Assembly (NCBI GenBank): GCA_046297455.1 | Contig: JBKBIT010000003.1 | Coordinates: forward strand, 1 to 64,000 | Reading direction: 5' to 3' | From: ZYF759 sp046297455 | Lineage (GTDB): Bacteria > Pseudomonadota > Alphaproteobacteria > Rhizobiales > Rhizobiaceae | Length of the DNA: 64,000 nt | Shown: positions 26,346 to 36,065 of the stretch, piece after piece | Numbering within the stretch: position 1 is the stretch's first letter | Layout of the letters: every line of letters starts with the position of its first letter | Translations under genes and position numbers: made by a program | Notes under the pieces: model-generated | What the model was told of the DNA's origin: nothing | Databases searched by the model: none | Seen by the model: the letters and a program-made list of their open reading frames with translations, nothing else

Positions 26346-27335
26346 TTATGCCGCCTGCCTGAACCGATCCCTGTCATGGGGACCGGTAAAATCGAGCGCC
26401 GGGCCCTTGGGCACGATCCTCGTTGGATTGATGGTCTCGTGGCTGCCGAAATAGTGATGCTTGATGTGGAGCATGTTGACGGTCTCGGCAACGCCCGGCA
26501 CCTGATAGAGGTCGCGGACATAGTTGGACAGGTTCGGGTAGTCCGCGATGCGGCGCATGTTGCATTTGAAATGCGAATAGTAGACCGCGTCGAAGCGTAT
26601 CAGGGTGGTGAACAGGCGCCAGTCTGCCTCGGTGATGCGGTCGCCAACCAGATAGCGGCTGCGCGAAAGCCTCTCCTCCATCTCCTCAAGCGCGTCGAAG
26701 AGTTCGTCGTAGGCCTCTTCGTAGGCTTCCTGGGTGGTGGCAAAGCCGCTGCGATAGACGCCGTTGTTGATCGCCGGGTAGACGCGGTCGTTGATGGCGT
26801 CGATCTCGCCACGCAGCGGCGCGGGATAGAGGTCGAGTGATGCGTCTCCCCATTCGTCGAAAGCAGAATTCAGCATCCGGATGATCTCGGACGACTCGTT
26901 GGAAACGATCGTCTCCTCCTTCTTGTCCCAAAGGACAGGCACGGTCACACGGCCAGAGATGTCCGGATTGGCCTTCGTGTAGATCTGATGCATGAAGTCG
27001 AAGCCGTAGAGCGTGTCGCCTGTGGCACCGTCCTCCTCGCGAAAGGTCCAGCCGTTTTCACCCATGAAGTGATGGACGACGGAAACGGAGATAATGTCGT
27101 CCAGCTTCTTCAGCTTGCGGACTATCAGAGTGCGGTGCGCCCAAGGGCAGGCGTAGGACACATAGAGATGGTAGCGCCCGGGCTCCGCCTTGAAGCCGCG
27201 CTTCGATCCCTCGACGGGCTTGCCGTCCTTCGTGACCCAGTCTCGAAATTTCGAATCCTGACGAACAAATCGGCCGCCCGATTCCTTCGTGTCGTACCAT
27301 TTGTCGTGCCAGACGCCGTCGACCAAGAGTCCCAT
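26346..27335 (-). CDS. Glutathionyl-hydroquinone reductase (Xi-class GST, YqjG/ECM4 family)
   Basis: 329 aa. Catalytic C63 sits in SYACPWAHR, the signature of Xi-class glutathione transferases that reduce glutathionyl-hydroquinones using glutathione. A thioredoxin-like N-terminal domain is followed by an all-helical GST C-terminal domain (~160-300; RYLVGDRITEADWRLF). Full length for the family. Possible link to aromatic-compound or quinone detoxification; not operonic with neighbours. Confidence 0.93.
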   Translation of the reverse strand: MGLLVDGVWHDKWYDTKESGGRFVRQDSKFRDWVTKDGKPVEGSKRGFKAEPGRYHLYVSYACPWAHRTLIVRKLKKLDDIISVSVVHHFMGENGWTFREEDGATGDTLYGFDFMHQIYTKANPDISGRVTVPVLWDKKEETIVSNESSEIIRMLNSAFDEWGDASLDLYPAPLRGEIDAINDRVYPAINNGVYRSGFATTQEAYEEAYDELFDALEEMEERLSRSRYLVGDRITEADWRLFTTLIRFDAVYYSHFKCNMRRIADYPNLSNYVRDLYQVPGVAETVNMLHIKHHYFGSHETINPTRIVPKGPALDFTGPHDRDRFRQAA

Positions 27336-27639
27336 GACGTTGCTCCTTTTGTTGCCTGTAATCTAGGCAGCAACGGGCCGGCGGCCAACGGGTTGCGCGT
27401 TTGACGGAGTGTCAACTGAAGGGAAGATGGCAGGAGGCCTCGTGCCTACCAGGCCCGGCGGCGTGAAAAGGCCGTCTGGACGCGACCCGGAAACGATGAT
27501 AGCGCACTTTTCGGATTTCCTGGAGAGCAACGTGATACCGGTTCTTGCCCCGCGACGACGAATGATGCCCCGCGCCTGAGTGCGCGGCAGCGGCCCTGGC
27601 CGCTATCTACACGTTGTCACGAACCGGAAATTTGCCGCC
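27336..27639. other. Intergenic region before GNAT gene
   Basis: About 300 bp. The only notable item is a 50-codon open frame at 27427-27579 (+) without a recognisable domain or strong ribosome site; it is not called as a gene. The region should contain the promoters of the GST-like and GNAT genes. Confidence 0.4.
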
Positions 27640-28158
27640 ATGAGCCTTGCAGATGTCGCCTACGTGCCGGAAGAACCCGCGCACGACGCTGAAATCGAAG
27701 TCATCAATGCAGAAGCGTTCGGGCCAGGGCGATTTGCACGTGCGGCCTACAAGATCCGCGAGGGCGGACCGCATGCGCGCGAGTTCTCCTTCGTCGCGCT
27801 GCATGAAGGTGAAGTCGTCGCCTCCGTGCGGATGACGCCGATCCGCGCCGGCGAGGGCGAGGCGCTGCTACTCGGGCCACTGGCGGTGAAGCCTGCCTGG
27901 AAAAATCTCGGTATCGGGCGCCAGCTGGTGCGCATCGCGGTCAACGCGGCGCGCGAGGCGGGCTGGGGCGCGGTGGTGCTGGTCGGCGATGCGCCCTATT
28001 ACGGGCCGCTGGGCTTTGCCAAGCTGCCGCGCGAGCAGGTGACGATGCCCCGGCCGGTCGATCCCGAGCGAATGCTGGTGGCCGAACTTGCCGATGGCGC
28101 GGCTGCGCTTCTTTCGGGCGAAGTGCGGCACGCGGGATTGCCTGTTCTTCGAACTTGA
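27640..28158 (+). CDS. GNAT-family N-acetyltransferase
   Basis: 172 aa from the ATG at 27640; the frame is open further 5' but without a better start. Acetyl-CoA-binding signature LGPLAVKPAWKNLGIGRQLV, then VVLVGDAPYYGPLGF, which is the pattern of the YhbS-like subgroup of GNAT enzymes. Substrate unknown. Stand-alone, followed 120 bp later by the cupin gene on the same strand. Confidence 0.88.
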   Translation: MSLADVAYVPEEPAHDAEIEVINAEAFGPGRFARAAYKIREGGPHAREFSFVALHEGEVVASVRMTPIRAGEGEALLLGPLAVKPAWKNLGIGRQLVRIAVNAAREAGWGAVVLVGDAPYYGPLGFAKLPREQVTMPRPVDPERMLVAELADGAAALLSGEVRHAGLPVLRT

Positions 28159-28281
28159 TGCCATCGGTGTTTGCGAACGCCGAGAACTTCTTGGCCGGCG
28201 AATAACCGCGTTTCGTTGACAAGGGAATTCATCGCTTCATATCTGATCGGCATGCGGGCTGGATGTCGGGAGGATGTTTCG

Positions 28282-28995
28282 GTGATTTCAGACGATGATC
28301 GCTTGCGGCCGCCAGAACTGGTAGCTCCGAGGTTGATCGATTCTCCTGACTGGTTCTATCTCGTCAGAGAGTTCGAGACCCTCTATCGCTCAGGCTCGGC
28401 AGGCGGCAGCAAGGCAATCCGCAGTCATCGCAAACGTGTTCGCGAAACGCTGTCCTCGTTGATCGAAGAAAATCCTCCCATCTGTGTGCGCAACGCAGCC
28501 GTCAGGCCGGTCACGTCCTATCTCGCTCGTGCTCTCGACCTCGGCGAACGCGGTGCTCTGGCCCCGATGGCGCGAGCGCTTTCCCGAGTGTCTCAGAGGC
28601 TGACCTGGGAATACGGTTATGATCGCCTGCCAAAGGCGCTTGAACGCAAATACGCCTATTGCGAAATCCTTGGCCCGCGGGGCCCGATCCAGGCCAGGCG
28701 GCTGATTCTCGGTTTCGTGCTGTTTGCCCCGAACACGACCTATCCGCAGCACAGCCACAAGCAAATCGAGGAAAGCTACATCTCTGTGGCGGGGTCCTGG
28801 TCGGAAAACGACGCAGCGGTCTATGCGCCAGGGTCGCTAATCCTGAACCGCGCAGGCGATGAGCACCGGATAACCACGGGTGAGAACGAGCCGTCACTTC
28901 TTGCCTATGCGTGGACGGGGCCAGAAGATTACCTCGCGGCGCCGGGGATGAAGCTCACATCGACGCGGCAGGCAAATATCTCACGACGCACATGA
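28282..28995 (+). CDS. DMSP-lyase-like cupin (DddL/DddQ family)
   Basis: 237 aa from GTG 28282, chosen because GGGAGG lies eight bases upstream; earlier in-frame starts are TTG 28171 and ATG 28252. An N-terminal helical part precedes a C-terminal cupin with metal-ligand pattern YPQHSHKQIEESY ... DEH, the arrangement of dimethylsulfoniopropionate lyases, which split DMSP into dimethyl sulfide and acrylate. The general core YAYCEILGP...LGFVLFAP also fits. No acrylate genes or DMSP transporter are adjacent, so activity is an inference from family likeness; other ligands are possible. Confidence 0.7.
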   Translation: MISDDDRLRPPELVAPRLIDSPDWFYLVREFETLYRSGSAGGSKAIRSHRKRVRETLSSLIEENPPICVRNAAVRPVTSYLARALDLGERGALAPMARALSRVSQRLTWEYGYDRLPKALERKYAYCEILGPRGPIQARRLILGFVLFAPNTTYPQHSHKQIEESYISVAGSWSENDAAVYAPGSLILNRAGDEHRITTGENEPSLLAYAWTGPEDYLAAPGMKLTSTRQANISRRT

Positions 28996-29083
28996 TCATG
29001 CCGATCGCTCGGCACCCGACATCATCTTGCATGAGACCGTGAATGGCCCGCCGCCCGCAAGCAGGGCGGCGGGGAACGCTTTG

Positions 29084-30368
29084 CTAGCCGGGCATGGGCA
29101 GGAAAGTGGTGGCAATGAAGAAGTAGATCAGCACGCCGCTGGCATCCGCGATCGAGGTGACCAGCGGGGCCGAGGCGGTCGCCGGATCGAGGTTGAAACG
29201 GCTCAGGATGAAGGGCAGCGACATGCCGATTACCGAGCCGACGATGTCGATCAGCACCATGGAAGAAGAAACGACCATCGCGATCTCGGGTCCGCCACGG
29301 AAGACGCCGATGACAGAGACGGCAAGCGCCATGGTGAGTCCGAGCCCGAGCGCAACCATGACCTCGCGGCCGATCATCGAACCCCAGTCGGTCAGTTTCA
29401 CGTCGCCAGTTGCGAGCGCGCGCACCATCAGGGTTGCAGACTGCGAACCGGCATTGCCGCCCGAATCGATAATCAGCGGCAGGAAGAAGACAAGCGCGAG
29501 ATAGGCCTCGATCGTGTCCTCGAAATAGGCGATGCCGGCGCCCGAAAAGATGTTGCCGAAGACCAGCAGCACGAGCCATACGATGCGGGCGCGGTAGAGC
29601 ATGAAGACTGTGGCGTCGCTCAGATTGGTGGCAAGATTGGAAACAGTACCGACGCGGATGCGGCCATCGGCGTCGACGACGGGAAGCGCGAGCATGTCGT
29701 AGCGCGCGATCTTGCGGGCCACGTCCTCCTAGTCGTCCCCGACGCTGACCGCGAGCGTGTTGGTCTCCATGATGTCGGCGACCTTGGCACGAGCCGGCGC
29801 CGTGATGAGATCCTGCAGACGCACCGAACCGATGAGCTTGCGGTTCTCGTCGACGACATAGGCGCGGTAGATCGTCTCCTTGGCCGGGGCTTCCCGGCGA
29901 AGACGGGCGAGCGCTTCGGTTGCGGTCAGATCGTCGGAAAGGGTCGCATAATCCGACGTCATGATGGCGCCGACCGTACCTTCTTCATAACCCGCTAGCT
30001 TGCGGATGTCCTCGCGCGCGGCCTGCACGAGCGCCGGCATCAACGCCTCGCGCTGCTCGTCGGAAAGCTCGTTGTAGAGGTCGGCCCGTTCGTCGGCCGT
30101 TCATCTCCACGACGATGGCAGCCAGTTCCGCGCGGGGGGCGACTGTCGCCAACTCCACCTGGAAGTCGTGATCGAGATAGCCGAACGTGTCGGCCCTTCT
30201 GGTCAGCGGCAGGAGTTCGAGCGCTGCCCAGCCCGGGCGGGCGTCCAACTCGTTGATCATCGCGGCGATGTCGGCCGGATGCTCGCGCTCGAAACGGCCG
30301 CGGATTGTATCGAGATCGCCGTTCGCAATCAGCGTGTCGAGATCGAATGCAATGGCAGTGGTGTTCAT
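29084..30368 (-). pseudogene. mgtE: Broken magnesium transporter mgtE (frameshift, stop and internal deletion)
   Basis: Three consecutive pieces of one MgtE run on the minus strand: the N domain from ATG 30368, the first CBS part (~29729-30100), and the second CBS remnant plus five-helix channel domain (29084-29722; IDSGGNAGSQSATL). Lesions: (1) one extra base at about 30097 (AACGGCCGAC where AACGCCGAC keeps frame); (2) an in-frame TAG after VSVGDD at 29729-29731; (3) apparent loss of ~20-30 residues after DADGRI, joining directly to VGTVSNLATN. MgtE is a Mg2+ channel gated by its N and CBS domains. The gene is unlikely to give a working protein unless some lesions are sequencing errors. Confidence 0.8.
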
Positions 30369-30663
30369 CCTGTCCTCCGTCGCGCGGACCCGCGACGACG
30401 GAGCCGCCGGTTCAGAATGAACGGACGGAAACGCGCCTGAGGCCCACTCTTCGAGTGTTTATGCATAAGGCCGGGTGGTGGTTCCACGCGGCCAAGCGAC
30501 TAGATCCTTCGTCCAAGGCGCTTAGCTCCTGTTGGTGATTTGTCCTCTCCGGCAGGGAGAAGGACGGGGCCTTAAGGCACAAAAAGACAAACGGGGTCAA
30601 TCGTTGGCTGGTTGGATTTTCTGGGAGGCGTGCAGTGGAATGGTCCCAGGGTGGGAAGGTATA
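30369..30663. other. Intergenic region upstream of broken mgtE
   Basis: About 295 bp. A small imperfect hairpin GTCCTCTCC / GGGAGAAGGAC (30542-30565) resembles part of the RIME-type repeat at 44 kb. No gene seen. Confidence 0.35.
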
Positions 30664-30919
30664 TCAGCCGATCAGGCGTTCATAGTCGGCGTGGCTTCCG
30701 ATCCAGATCCAGACGATGCCATCCGCGTCCTCGATGCCAAGCGCCCGGAAATCTCGATCGATGCGGACGGACCAGAAGTCGGCGACCTTCTTAAAGCGCA
30801 GCGATGGGTGGCGAGGGTCGCGGCGGAGGAGTGCGAAGGCCCGATCGGCGCGTTCGCGAACGCGGTCGGGGAAGAGCATCATACGCTTTCCAGAACAGCG
30901 TGCTGGCGCGATGGTTCAA
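30664..30919 (-). pseudogene. ParE/RelE-like toxin, frameshifted
   Basis: The frame ending at 30664 (72 codons from ATG 30882) encodes DRVRERADRAFALL...HPSLRFKKV...WIWIGSHADYERLI, the body of a small toxin family whose members usually begin with ...FWKAYDALP. That N-terminal piece (STLFWKAYDALP) is present in another frame just upstream, starting from TTG 30919. A run of four G at 30868-30871 (one base too many) explains the shift. It is therefore either inactivated or translated as a shortened protein from 30882. The cognate antitoxin gene is directly upstream. Confidence 0.6.
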
Positions 30920-30941
30920 AGCGTCCTTGTCCGGCCTGCGG

Positions 30942-31115
30942 TTATTTCCGATTGGCTTCGGCCTGCAAGATATCAAGCTTACCGGAAGCCGTGTCTTCCT
31001 CGATCTGGCGGTCCCAGCGCTGCCACCGCAAATCGTCGAACCAGTTGGCAAAATCCCTCAGTTCCTTATCGGAAAGGGAGGCAACGGTGATTTCGATCTG
31101 TTCGAGCTTGCTCAT
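30942..31115 (-). CDS. Antitoxin partner of the ParE-like toxin
   Basis: 57 aa starting MSKLEQIEITVASLSDKEL, then RDFANWFDDLRWQRWDRQIEED. This helical pattern is that of small antitoxins found upstream of the FWKAYDALP toxin family. It ends at ...LQAEANRK, shorter than typical relatives, which carry ~10 more residues used to wrap the toxin. The gap to the toxin start is 22 bp. Regulation unknown; no clear operator seen. Confidence 0.6.
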   Translation of the reverse strand: MSKLEQIEITVASLSDKELRDFANWFDDLRWQRWDRQIEEDTASGKLDILQAEANRK

Positions 31116-31170
31116 CGGAAGACAATAGCACGCATGCCCGCGCATGGGAAAACGCGGGCGGTGGATACGC

Positions 31171-33240
31171 CTACCGCCCCTCGCGCCACCACATCGAGCC
31201 GATGGCCATCAGCAACAGCGCAAGGCCGAAGAAGCCGGCGAAGAGCGGGACGCGGCTGACCGAGCGCAGAACGCTGTCATCTGTCTGGCGCAGGCCCATC
31301 CAGTCGCGTCCGGCGGTCTCTGCGCCGGGGCGGACTGGAACGATACGCGGAAGCTGGAGCGCCCCGGTCAGGCCAGTTTCAATGCGGCGGACAACGCCAC
31401 CGGTCGCCTCGGCCACGGGCTGGAGGATCTCCGTCGTGGAGACGGTGCCCTCGAATTCGGGAGCGTTGACTGGTCCGACATGGGCGAGCGTCGTGAGGGT
31501 GCCGTGACCTATCTGGTAGAGTCCGATTTCCTCGACCTCGACACTGCCGGCAAATGTGCCGGGTCCGGTTTCGGCCAACGGTATGTTGAAGGTCTCGCCG
31601 GAGGGCGCGATGACGGTGGCGCTGCCGGCTTGCTCGTCCATGGTCTGGCGGGTGATTTCCAGCACCATGCCGCGCCCGTCTGCGGTCAGTCGCTCTTCTT
31701 CCAGTTCAGGTTCCTTCATCAGCCAGTGGGCGAGCCGCCGGTAGAGCGAGACATGCGGGCCGCCGCCTTCGAAGCCGCGCGCCCAGAGCCAGCCATGATC
31801 CGACAGGAGCAGGCCGACGCGGCCCTCGCCGCGCCTGTCAAGCAGCAGCAGCGGTTCCTCGTTGACGCCCTTCATGACGACCTCGCCGCGCGGGTTGCCG
31901 ATGCCGATCAGGCGGAACCAGCGGCTCCATTCCGGCGGCTCGGAGGCGGAGCCTTCTAGGCCACGGGTGACGGGATGGCGCTGGCCGGTCTCGGTGAGAC
32001 GGGGGAAGAAGGCCTGCTCGACCACCTCGCCTGTCGGCTGTGCGGGCAGTGCCGACATCAGCGGTGTGCGCGCGATCGACTGAATGCCGGCATATTCGGG
32101 ACCGGCTGCCACCAGCAGTGCACCGCCATTCTCCACATATTCGGCGATGTAGTCGTAATAGAGGATCGGCAGCACGTCTCGGTGCTGGTAGCGATCAAAG
32201 ATGATCATGTCGAAATCGTTGATCCGTTCGACAAAGAGTTCGCGGGTCGGGAAGGCGATGAGCGACAATTCGTTGATCGGGGTGCCGTCCTGCTTCTCGG
32301 GCGGGCGCAGGATGGTGAAATGGACGAGATCGACGGAGGCATCCGAACGCAGAAGATTGCGCCAGGTGCGCTCGCCCGCATGGGGCTCGCCGGAGACGAG
32401 CAGCACGCGCAGGTTCTCACGGATGCCGTCGACCAGCGCGATGGTGCGGTTGTTGATGTCGGTGATTTCGTCGGGATGGCTCTCGATGGCCAGTTCGACG
32501 ATGTTGCGCCCGGCGTTGGGGAGCGTCAGTCGCAGTGGTGTCTCCTGGCCGATCATCGCGCTCTCAATTGAGACGGTCTCGCCATTCACCAGCACGCGCA
32601 CGCCGATCGCCTCGTCTTCATCCTCGGTGGAGATGACCCGATAAGACATGTCCATCTGGCGCCCGACGATTCCAAAGCGAGGGGCGCGCTCGAAACGGAT
32701 GCGGCGGTCGAATTCGTCTGGTTCCCCGGTGATCAGCGAATGGATGGGAGCAGGCAGGTCACCCAGCGAGGCCGGCAGGTCGTGGACCTGGCCATCGGTG
32801 ATCAGAACCGCGCCGCCGACGCGAGAAGGCGGCACGTCGCGAAATGCGTTCTCGACTGCGCCGAAAAGGCGCGTCTCGGTGCGGTCGTCGGTGCCGGGAG
32901 CGCCGGCCTCGACCTCGCGAACCTCGAATTGTGGGAAGCGTTCGAGGCGGCTGCGCAGTTCCTCCAGTGCCGCGTCGGTCTGCTCCATGCGCTCGCCGAT
33001 GTCCTGGCTCTGGCTGCGGTCGACGATCAGGGCGACGACGCTTTGCAGCGGCTCGCGTTCCTCGTCCAGGAGAACGGGGTTGAACAGTGCAAGTGCCAGC
33101 GCGGCGAAGGCGAGCAGGCGGATGAGCCCACCGCGCTGGCGCAGGAACAGGCCGGCCAGCACGAGCAGCGCGAGCGGCACGAGGATGGCAGCGAGCCATA
33201 CCCAATCCAGAAGCGGCTCGAAGGAGACGGACCAGTTCAT
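31171..33240 (-). CDS. Membrane protein with glutamine-amidotransferase-like domain (last gene of MoxR operon)
   Basis: 689 aa. Two TM helices at the N-terminus (~14-34, 38-58) and one at the C-terminus (~665-683), so most of the chain is periplasmic or exposed. Within it is a VWA-like start (VALIVDRSQSQDIGERM) and a class-I-amidotransferase-like fold (DFDMIIFDRYQ...GGALLVAAG) without an obvious catalytic triad. Such proteins accompany MoxR-DUF58 genes in many alphaproteobacteria; function unknown. It overlaps the preceding gene by 4 bp (ATGA), so translation is coupled. Confidence 0.85.
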   Translation of the reverse strand: MNWSVSFEPLLDWVWLAAILVPLALLVLAGLFLRQRGGLIRLLAFAALALALFNPVLLDEEREPLQSVVALIVDRSQSQDIGERMEQTDAALEELRSRLERFPQFEVREVEAGAPGTDDRTETRLFGAVENAFRDVPPSRVGGAVLITDGQVHDLPASLGDLPAPIHSLITGEPDEFDRRIRFERAPRFGIVGRQMDMSYRVISTEDEDEAIGVRVLVNGETVSIESAMIGQETPLRLTLPNAGRNIVELAIESHPDEITDINNRTIALVDGIRENLRVLLVSGEPHAGERTWRNLLRSDASVDLVHFTILRPPEKQDGTPINELSLIAFPTRELFVERINDFDMIIFDRYQHRDVLPILYYDYIAEYVENGGALLVAAGPEYAGIQSIARTPLMSALPAQPTGEVVEQAFFPRLTETGQRHPVTRGLEGSASEPPEWSRWFRLIGIGNPRGEVVMKGVNEEPLLLLDRRGEGRVGLLLSDHGWLWARGFEGGGPHVSLYRRLAHWLMKEPELEEERLTADGRGMVLEITRQTMDEQAGSATVIAPSGETFNIPLAETGPGTFAGSVEVEEIGLYQIGHGTLTTLAHVGPVNAPEFEGTVSTTEILQPVAEATGGVVRRIETGLTGALQLPRIVPVRPGAETAGRDWMGLRQTDDSVLRSVSRVPLFAGFFGLALLLMAIGSMWWREGR

Positions 33241-36065
33241 TGCCCCAGCCTTTCAAGGATGGCAGGCACATGGACCTGGTCGGATTTGTAGTTGCCGGTC
33301 AGCATGTACATCATGATGTTGACGCCAGCGCGCATTGCATAAACGCGTTGCATGGGGTCGGCCGGTACGGTTGGCAGCATCGGCCGGCCGGAGGAATCAT
33401 AGGCCCAGGCGCCGGCGAAATCGTTGGCTGTGATCATGATCGGTGTGACGCCGTCGCCCTGGCGCACCGGCCGCTCGGGATTGGCTTCGGCGTCGCCCAT
33501 CGCCTCGACCCACAGTGGGCTGCCTGCATAACGCCCTGGAAATTCGTGCAGAATGTAGAAGGTCTTGGTGAGCACGTGGTCGTCGGGGACCGGTTCGAGT
33601 GGCGGCACGTTCATGCCGCTCAGTATGTCGCGGAGGCGCATCGTGGCCGGGCTGGCGGCGCCATCGAACAAGCCTGAGCCGTACTGATCGCGGGTGTCGA
33701 AGAGAACCGTGCCGCCCTGCTGCATATAGGCGTCGACGCGCGACAGGGCCTCCTCGGACGGCATCGGCACGGCATCGTCGATCGGCCAGTAGATGAGCGG
33801 ATAGAAGCTCAGCTCGTCGGTCTCGATATCGACGCCGGCCGGCTGGCCCGGCTCCAGCGACGTCTTGTCGATGAGGAAGCGCGACAGGCCGGCGAGCCCT
33901 GCGCGGCTAATCGAATCGATCGAAGAGTCTCCGGTGATCACATAGGCGATGCGTGTCTCAGTGATAGCGGCAATAGCCTCCTCGTCGCCGGGGCGGGAAT
34001 CGTCAAACTGGGCCAGTGCGAATGATGGCAGCGCGACCAGCGCGCCGGTTGCGACCAGAACAATGGCCACACCTGCGGCGCGACCGGCCATGCGCGGCCG
34101 GCGGCGGAAATGGCCGGACATCCAGAGCACGGCAAGCGAATCGAGGATCATTAGCGCGAGTGCTGCCGCAAGCAACGGACCGCGCAGGTCGCGTTGCTCG
34201 TCGAATCCGTAGGCGATGCGGGTCAAGGGCAGGCCGATCGAGGGCGCCTGGACAGGCGCGAGTTGGGCGTCGGCGCTCAGCAGGTTGTGGGCGACGACGC
34301 CATCGTCGGTCCCGTACAGACCGGGCGGGTTGCGCAGCGTGACGGGCCTAGCGTCGCCGGCGATCTCCAGCGGGCGGGCCTCTGATGTCGGCGGCACCAG
34401 CCGGCCGTCGGCCGAAATCACGCGGTAGGGCGGCAGGGTGGCGCGGCGCTCGTCTCCTGCGGACTCGATCATCGCCTGGTTGCGCGAGATCTGCACGATC
34501 CGACGCAGCATCTCGACGAAAGTACCGGAAATCGGAAGATTCGACCAGGTCGCTTCAGGGGTGACATGGAACAGCACCAGCGTACCGTCGCCGCGCCTGT
34601 CGCCGGTGACCAGCGGCGTGCCGTCGGCCAGATTGGCCCAGGTGCGTTCGACGATGTCGGCTGACGGCTCCGCCAGCACCTGACGCGAGACGGTGACCTC
34701 CGTCGGCGGGCTGAGATCGGCGAAAGGCCCGGTGGGCGGAAATTCGCTGACCTGTTGTGGTTCGGTCCATGACAACGTGCCGCCAAGCGCACGTTCGCCC
34801 AGCCTCAGGCTGACCGGCAGAAGTTCGGGATCGTTTTGCGCGGCAGCCAGGCGTGAGCCTGCGAAGCGCACCAGCGTGCCGCCGCCTTCCATCCACTCGA
34901 TCACGGCGGCGCGCGCAGCGGCCGGCATGGTGCCGACGTCTGCCATCACGATCACGGCCGGCCCCTGCTCGATGATCTCGGGGATGACCTCGGCGAGGTC
35001 GGAACTGGGGGCGGTGACGATGTCGGCGTAGGGCTCAAGTGCGCGGTGGATGTAGTGCAGCGGGGAGAGCAACGGCTGGGCGGCGTCGCCCTCTGCCTGC
35101 GAGATGAGTGCCACGCGTCGCCGTCGCTGGCTTTCGTCGAGCACGCGGGTCGCCGCAGCATGCAGTTCACCGTCAACCGAGAGCGAGGAAAAGTCGTTGC
35201 GCAATTCGAACGGGACGCGGATTTCGCCGCGTGCCTCAGTTTCTCCGACACCGAATTCGAGGACCGCGTCTGCAAGCCGCCTGCCGCGGTCGTCGTAAGC
35301 GCCGGCCATGACCTGTCGGGCAACCAGGTCGCCTTCCGGCCGGATCGCCGTGACGGTGAAGACATCGGCGAGATTGTCGCCACCGGTCAGCGCGACCATG
35401 GAGGGCTGCTCGGGTTCTGCCCAGATCAGCCGGCCGATACCTGCATCGGCGAGCGTCTGCCAGACGGCCTCGTCGTCCTCGGCGGAAAGCCCGTCAGTCA
35501 ACAGCGCCAGGCCCGCGCCGGAAAGACCATCCAGTGCGGCGGCGATGCGGCCTGCAGCCTCCGCCCGGTCGACCGGGACTGGCTTCGGCCGCGCTGCATT
35601 GAGCCGGTCGCGGGCGGCTGCCGCGTCGAACGGACCGACGGCTGCATTCGGCTCTTCGGCAGTCAGGGCGAGCACGACAGGAACGCCGGTTGCCTCCGCA
35701 TCCGCAATCAGGCGTTCGGCTGTGGCGACACGCATGTCCCAGTCGGTTGCTGAGGCCCAGCCATTGTCGAGCATGATCGCGGTGGCGCCGCCGCCGGCTG
35801 CCATGCGTTCGCGCGGATTGAGGACCGGGTCTGCCAGCGCCAGGATGATCAGCGTTGCCATCAAGAGTCGGAGCAGGGTCAGCCACCACGGGCTTTGATG
35901 CGGCGTCTCTTCGCGCTTCAGCACGCCGGCCAGAATGCGCAGCGGTGGGAATATCTCCGTCTGGGGCCGCGGCGGCGTCATGCGCAGCAGCCACCAGATC
36001 ACGGGCAAGACGATAAGTCCCGCCAGCACCAGCGGCGCGCCAAAGGAGAGCGGCAGCCAGGTCAT
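33237..36065 (-). CDS. BatA-N / DUF4159 membrane protein
   Basis: 942 aa from the ATG at 36065, which overlaps the stop of the DUF58 gene by 4 bp; the longer frame to 36188 is antisense extension. N-terminal aerotolerance (BatA-like) segment with two TM helices (~8-28, 58-78; WWLLRMTPPRP), a VWA-like part, a middle amidotransferase-like part, two TM helices around 640-700 and a C-terminal DUF4159 domain (ending ...GVNIMMYMLTGNYKSDQVHVP). DUF4159 proteins are linked to MoxR ATPases and are thought to act in envelope assembly or stress. No catalytic residues identified. Confidence 0.9.
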   Translation of the reverse strand: MTWLPLSFGAPLVLAGLIVLPVIWWLLRMTPPRPQTEIFPPLRILAGVLKREETPHQSPWWLTLLRLLMATLIILALADPVLNPRERMAAGGGATAIMLDNGWASATDWDMRVATAERLIADAEATGVPVVLALTAEEPNAAVGPFDAAAARDRLNAARPKPVPVDRAEAAGRIAAALDGLSGAGLALLTDGLSAEDDEAVWQTLADAGIGRLIWAEPEQPSMVALTGGDNLADVFTVTAIRPEGDLVARQVMAGAYDDRGRRLADAVLEFGVGETEARGEIRVPFELRNDFSSLSVDGELHAAATRVLDESQRRRRVALISQAEGDAAQPLLSPLHYIHRALEPYADIVTAPSSDLAEVIPEIIEQGPAVIVMADVGTMPAAARAAVIEWMEGGGTLVRFAGSRLAAAQNDPELLPVSLRLGERALGGTLSWTEPQQVSEFPPTGPFADLSPPTEVTVSRQVLAEPSADIVERTWANLADGTPLVTGDRRGDGTLVLFHVTPEATWSNLPISGTFVEMLRRIVQISRNQAMIESAGDERRATLPPYRVISADGRLVPPTSEARPLEIAGDARPVTLRNPPGLYGTDDGVVAHNLLSADAQLAPVQAPSIGLPLTRIAYGFDEQRDLRGPLLAAALALMILDSLAVLWMSGHFRRRPRMAGRAAGVAIVLVATGALVALPSFALAQFDDSRPGDEEAIAAITETRIAYVITGDSSIDSISRAGLAGLSRFLIDKTSLEPGQPAGVDIETDELSFYPLIYWPIDDAVPMPSEEALSRVDAYMQQGGTVLFDTRDQYGSGLFDGAASPATMRLRDILSGMNVPPLEPVPDDHVLTKTFYILHEFPGRYAGSPLWVEAMGDAEANPERPVRQGDGVTPIMITANDFAGAWAYDSSGRPMLPTVPADPMQRVYAMRAGVNIMMYMLTGNYKSDQVHVPAILERLGQ

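Noticed and set aside
27427..27579. 50-codon frame upstream of the GNAT gene
   Set aside because: No strong ribosome site, no recognisable sequence; might still be a small protein but is not supported.
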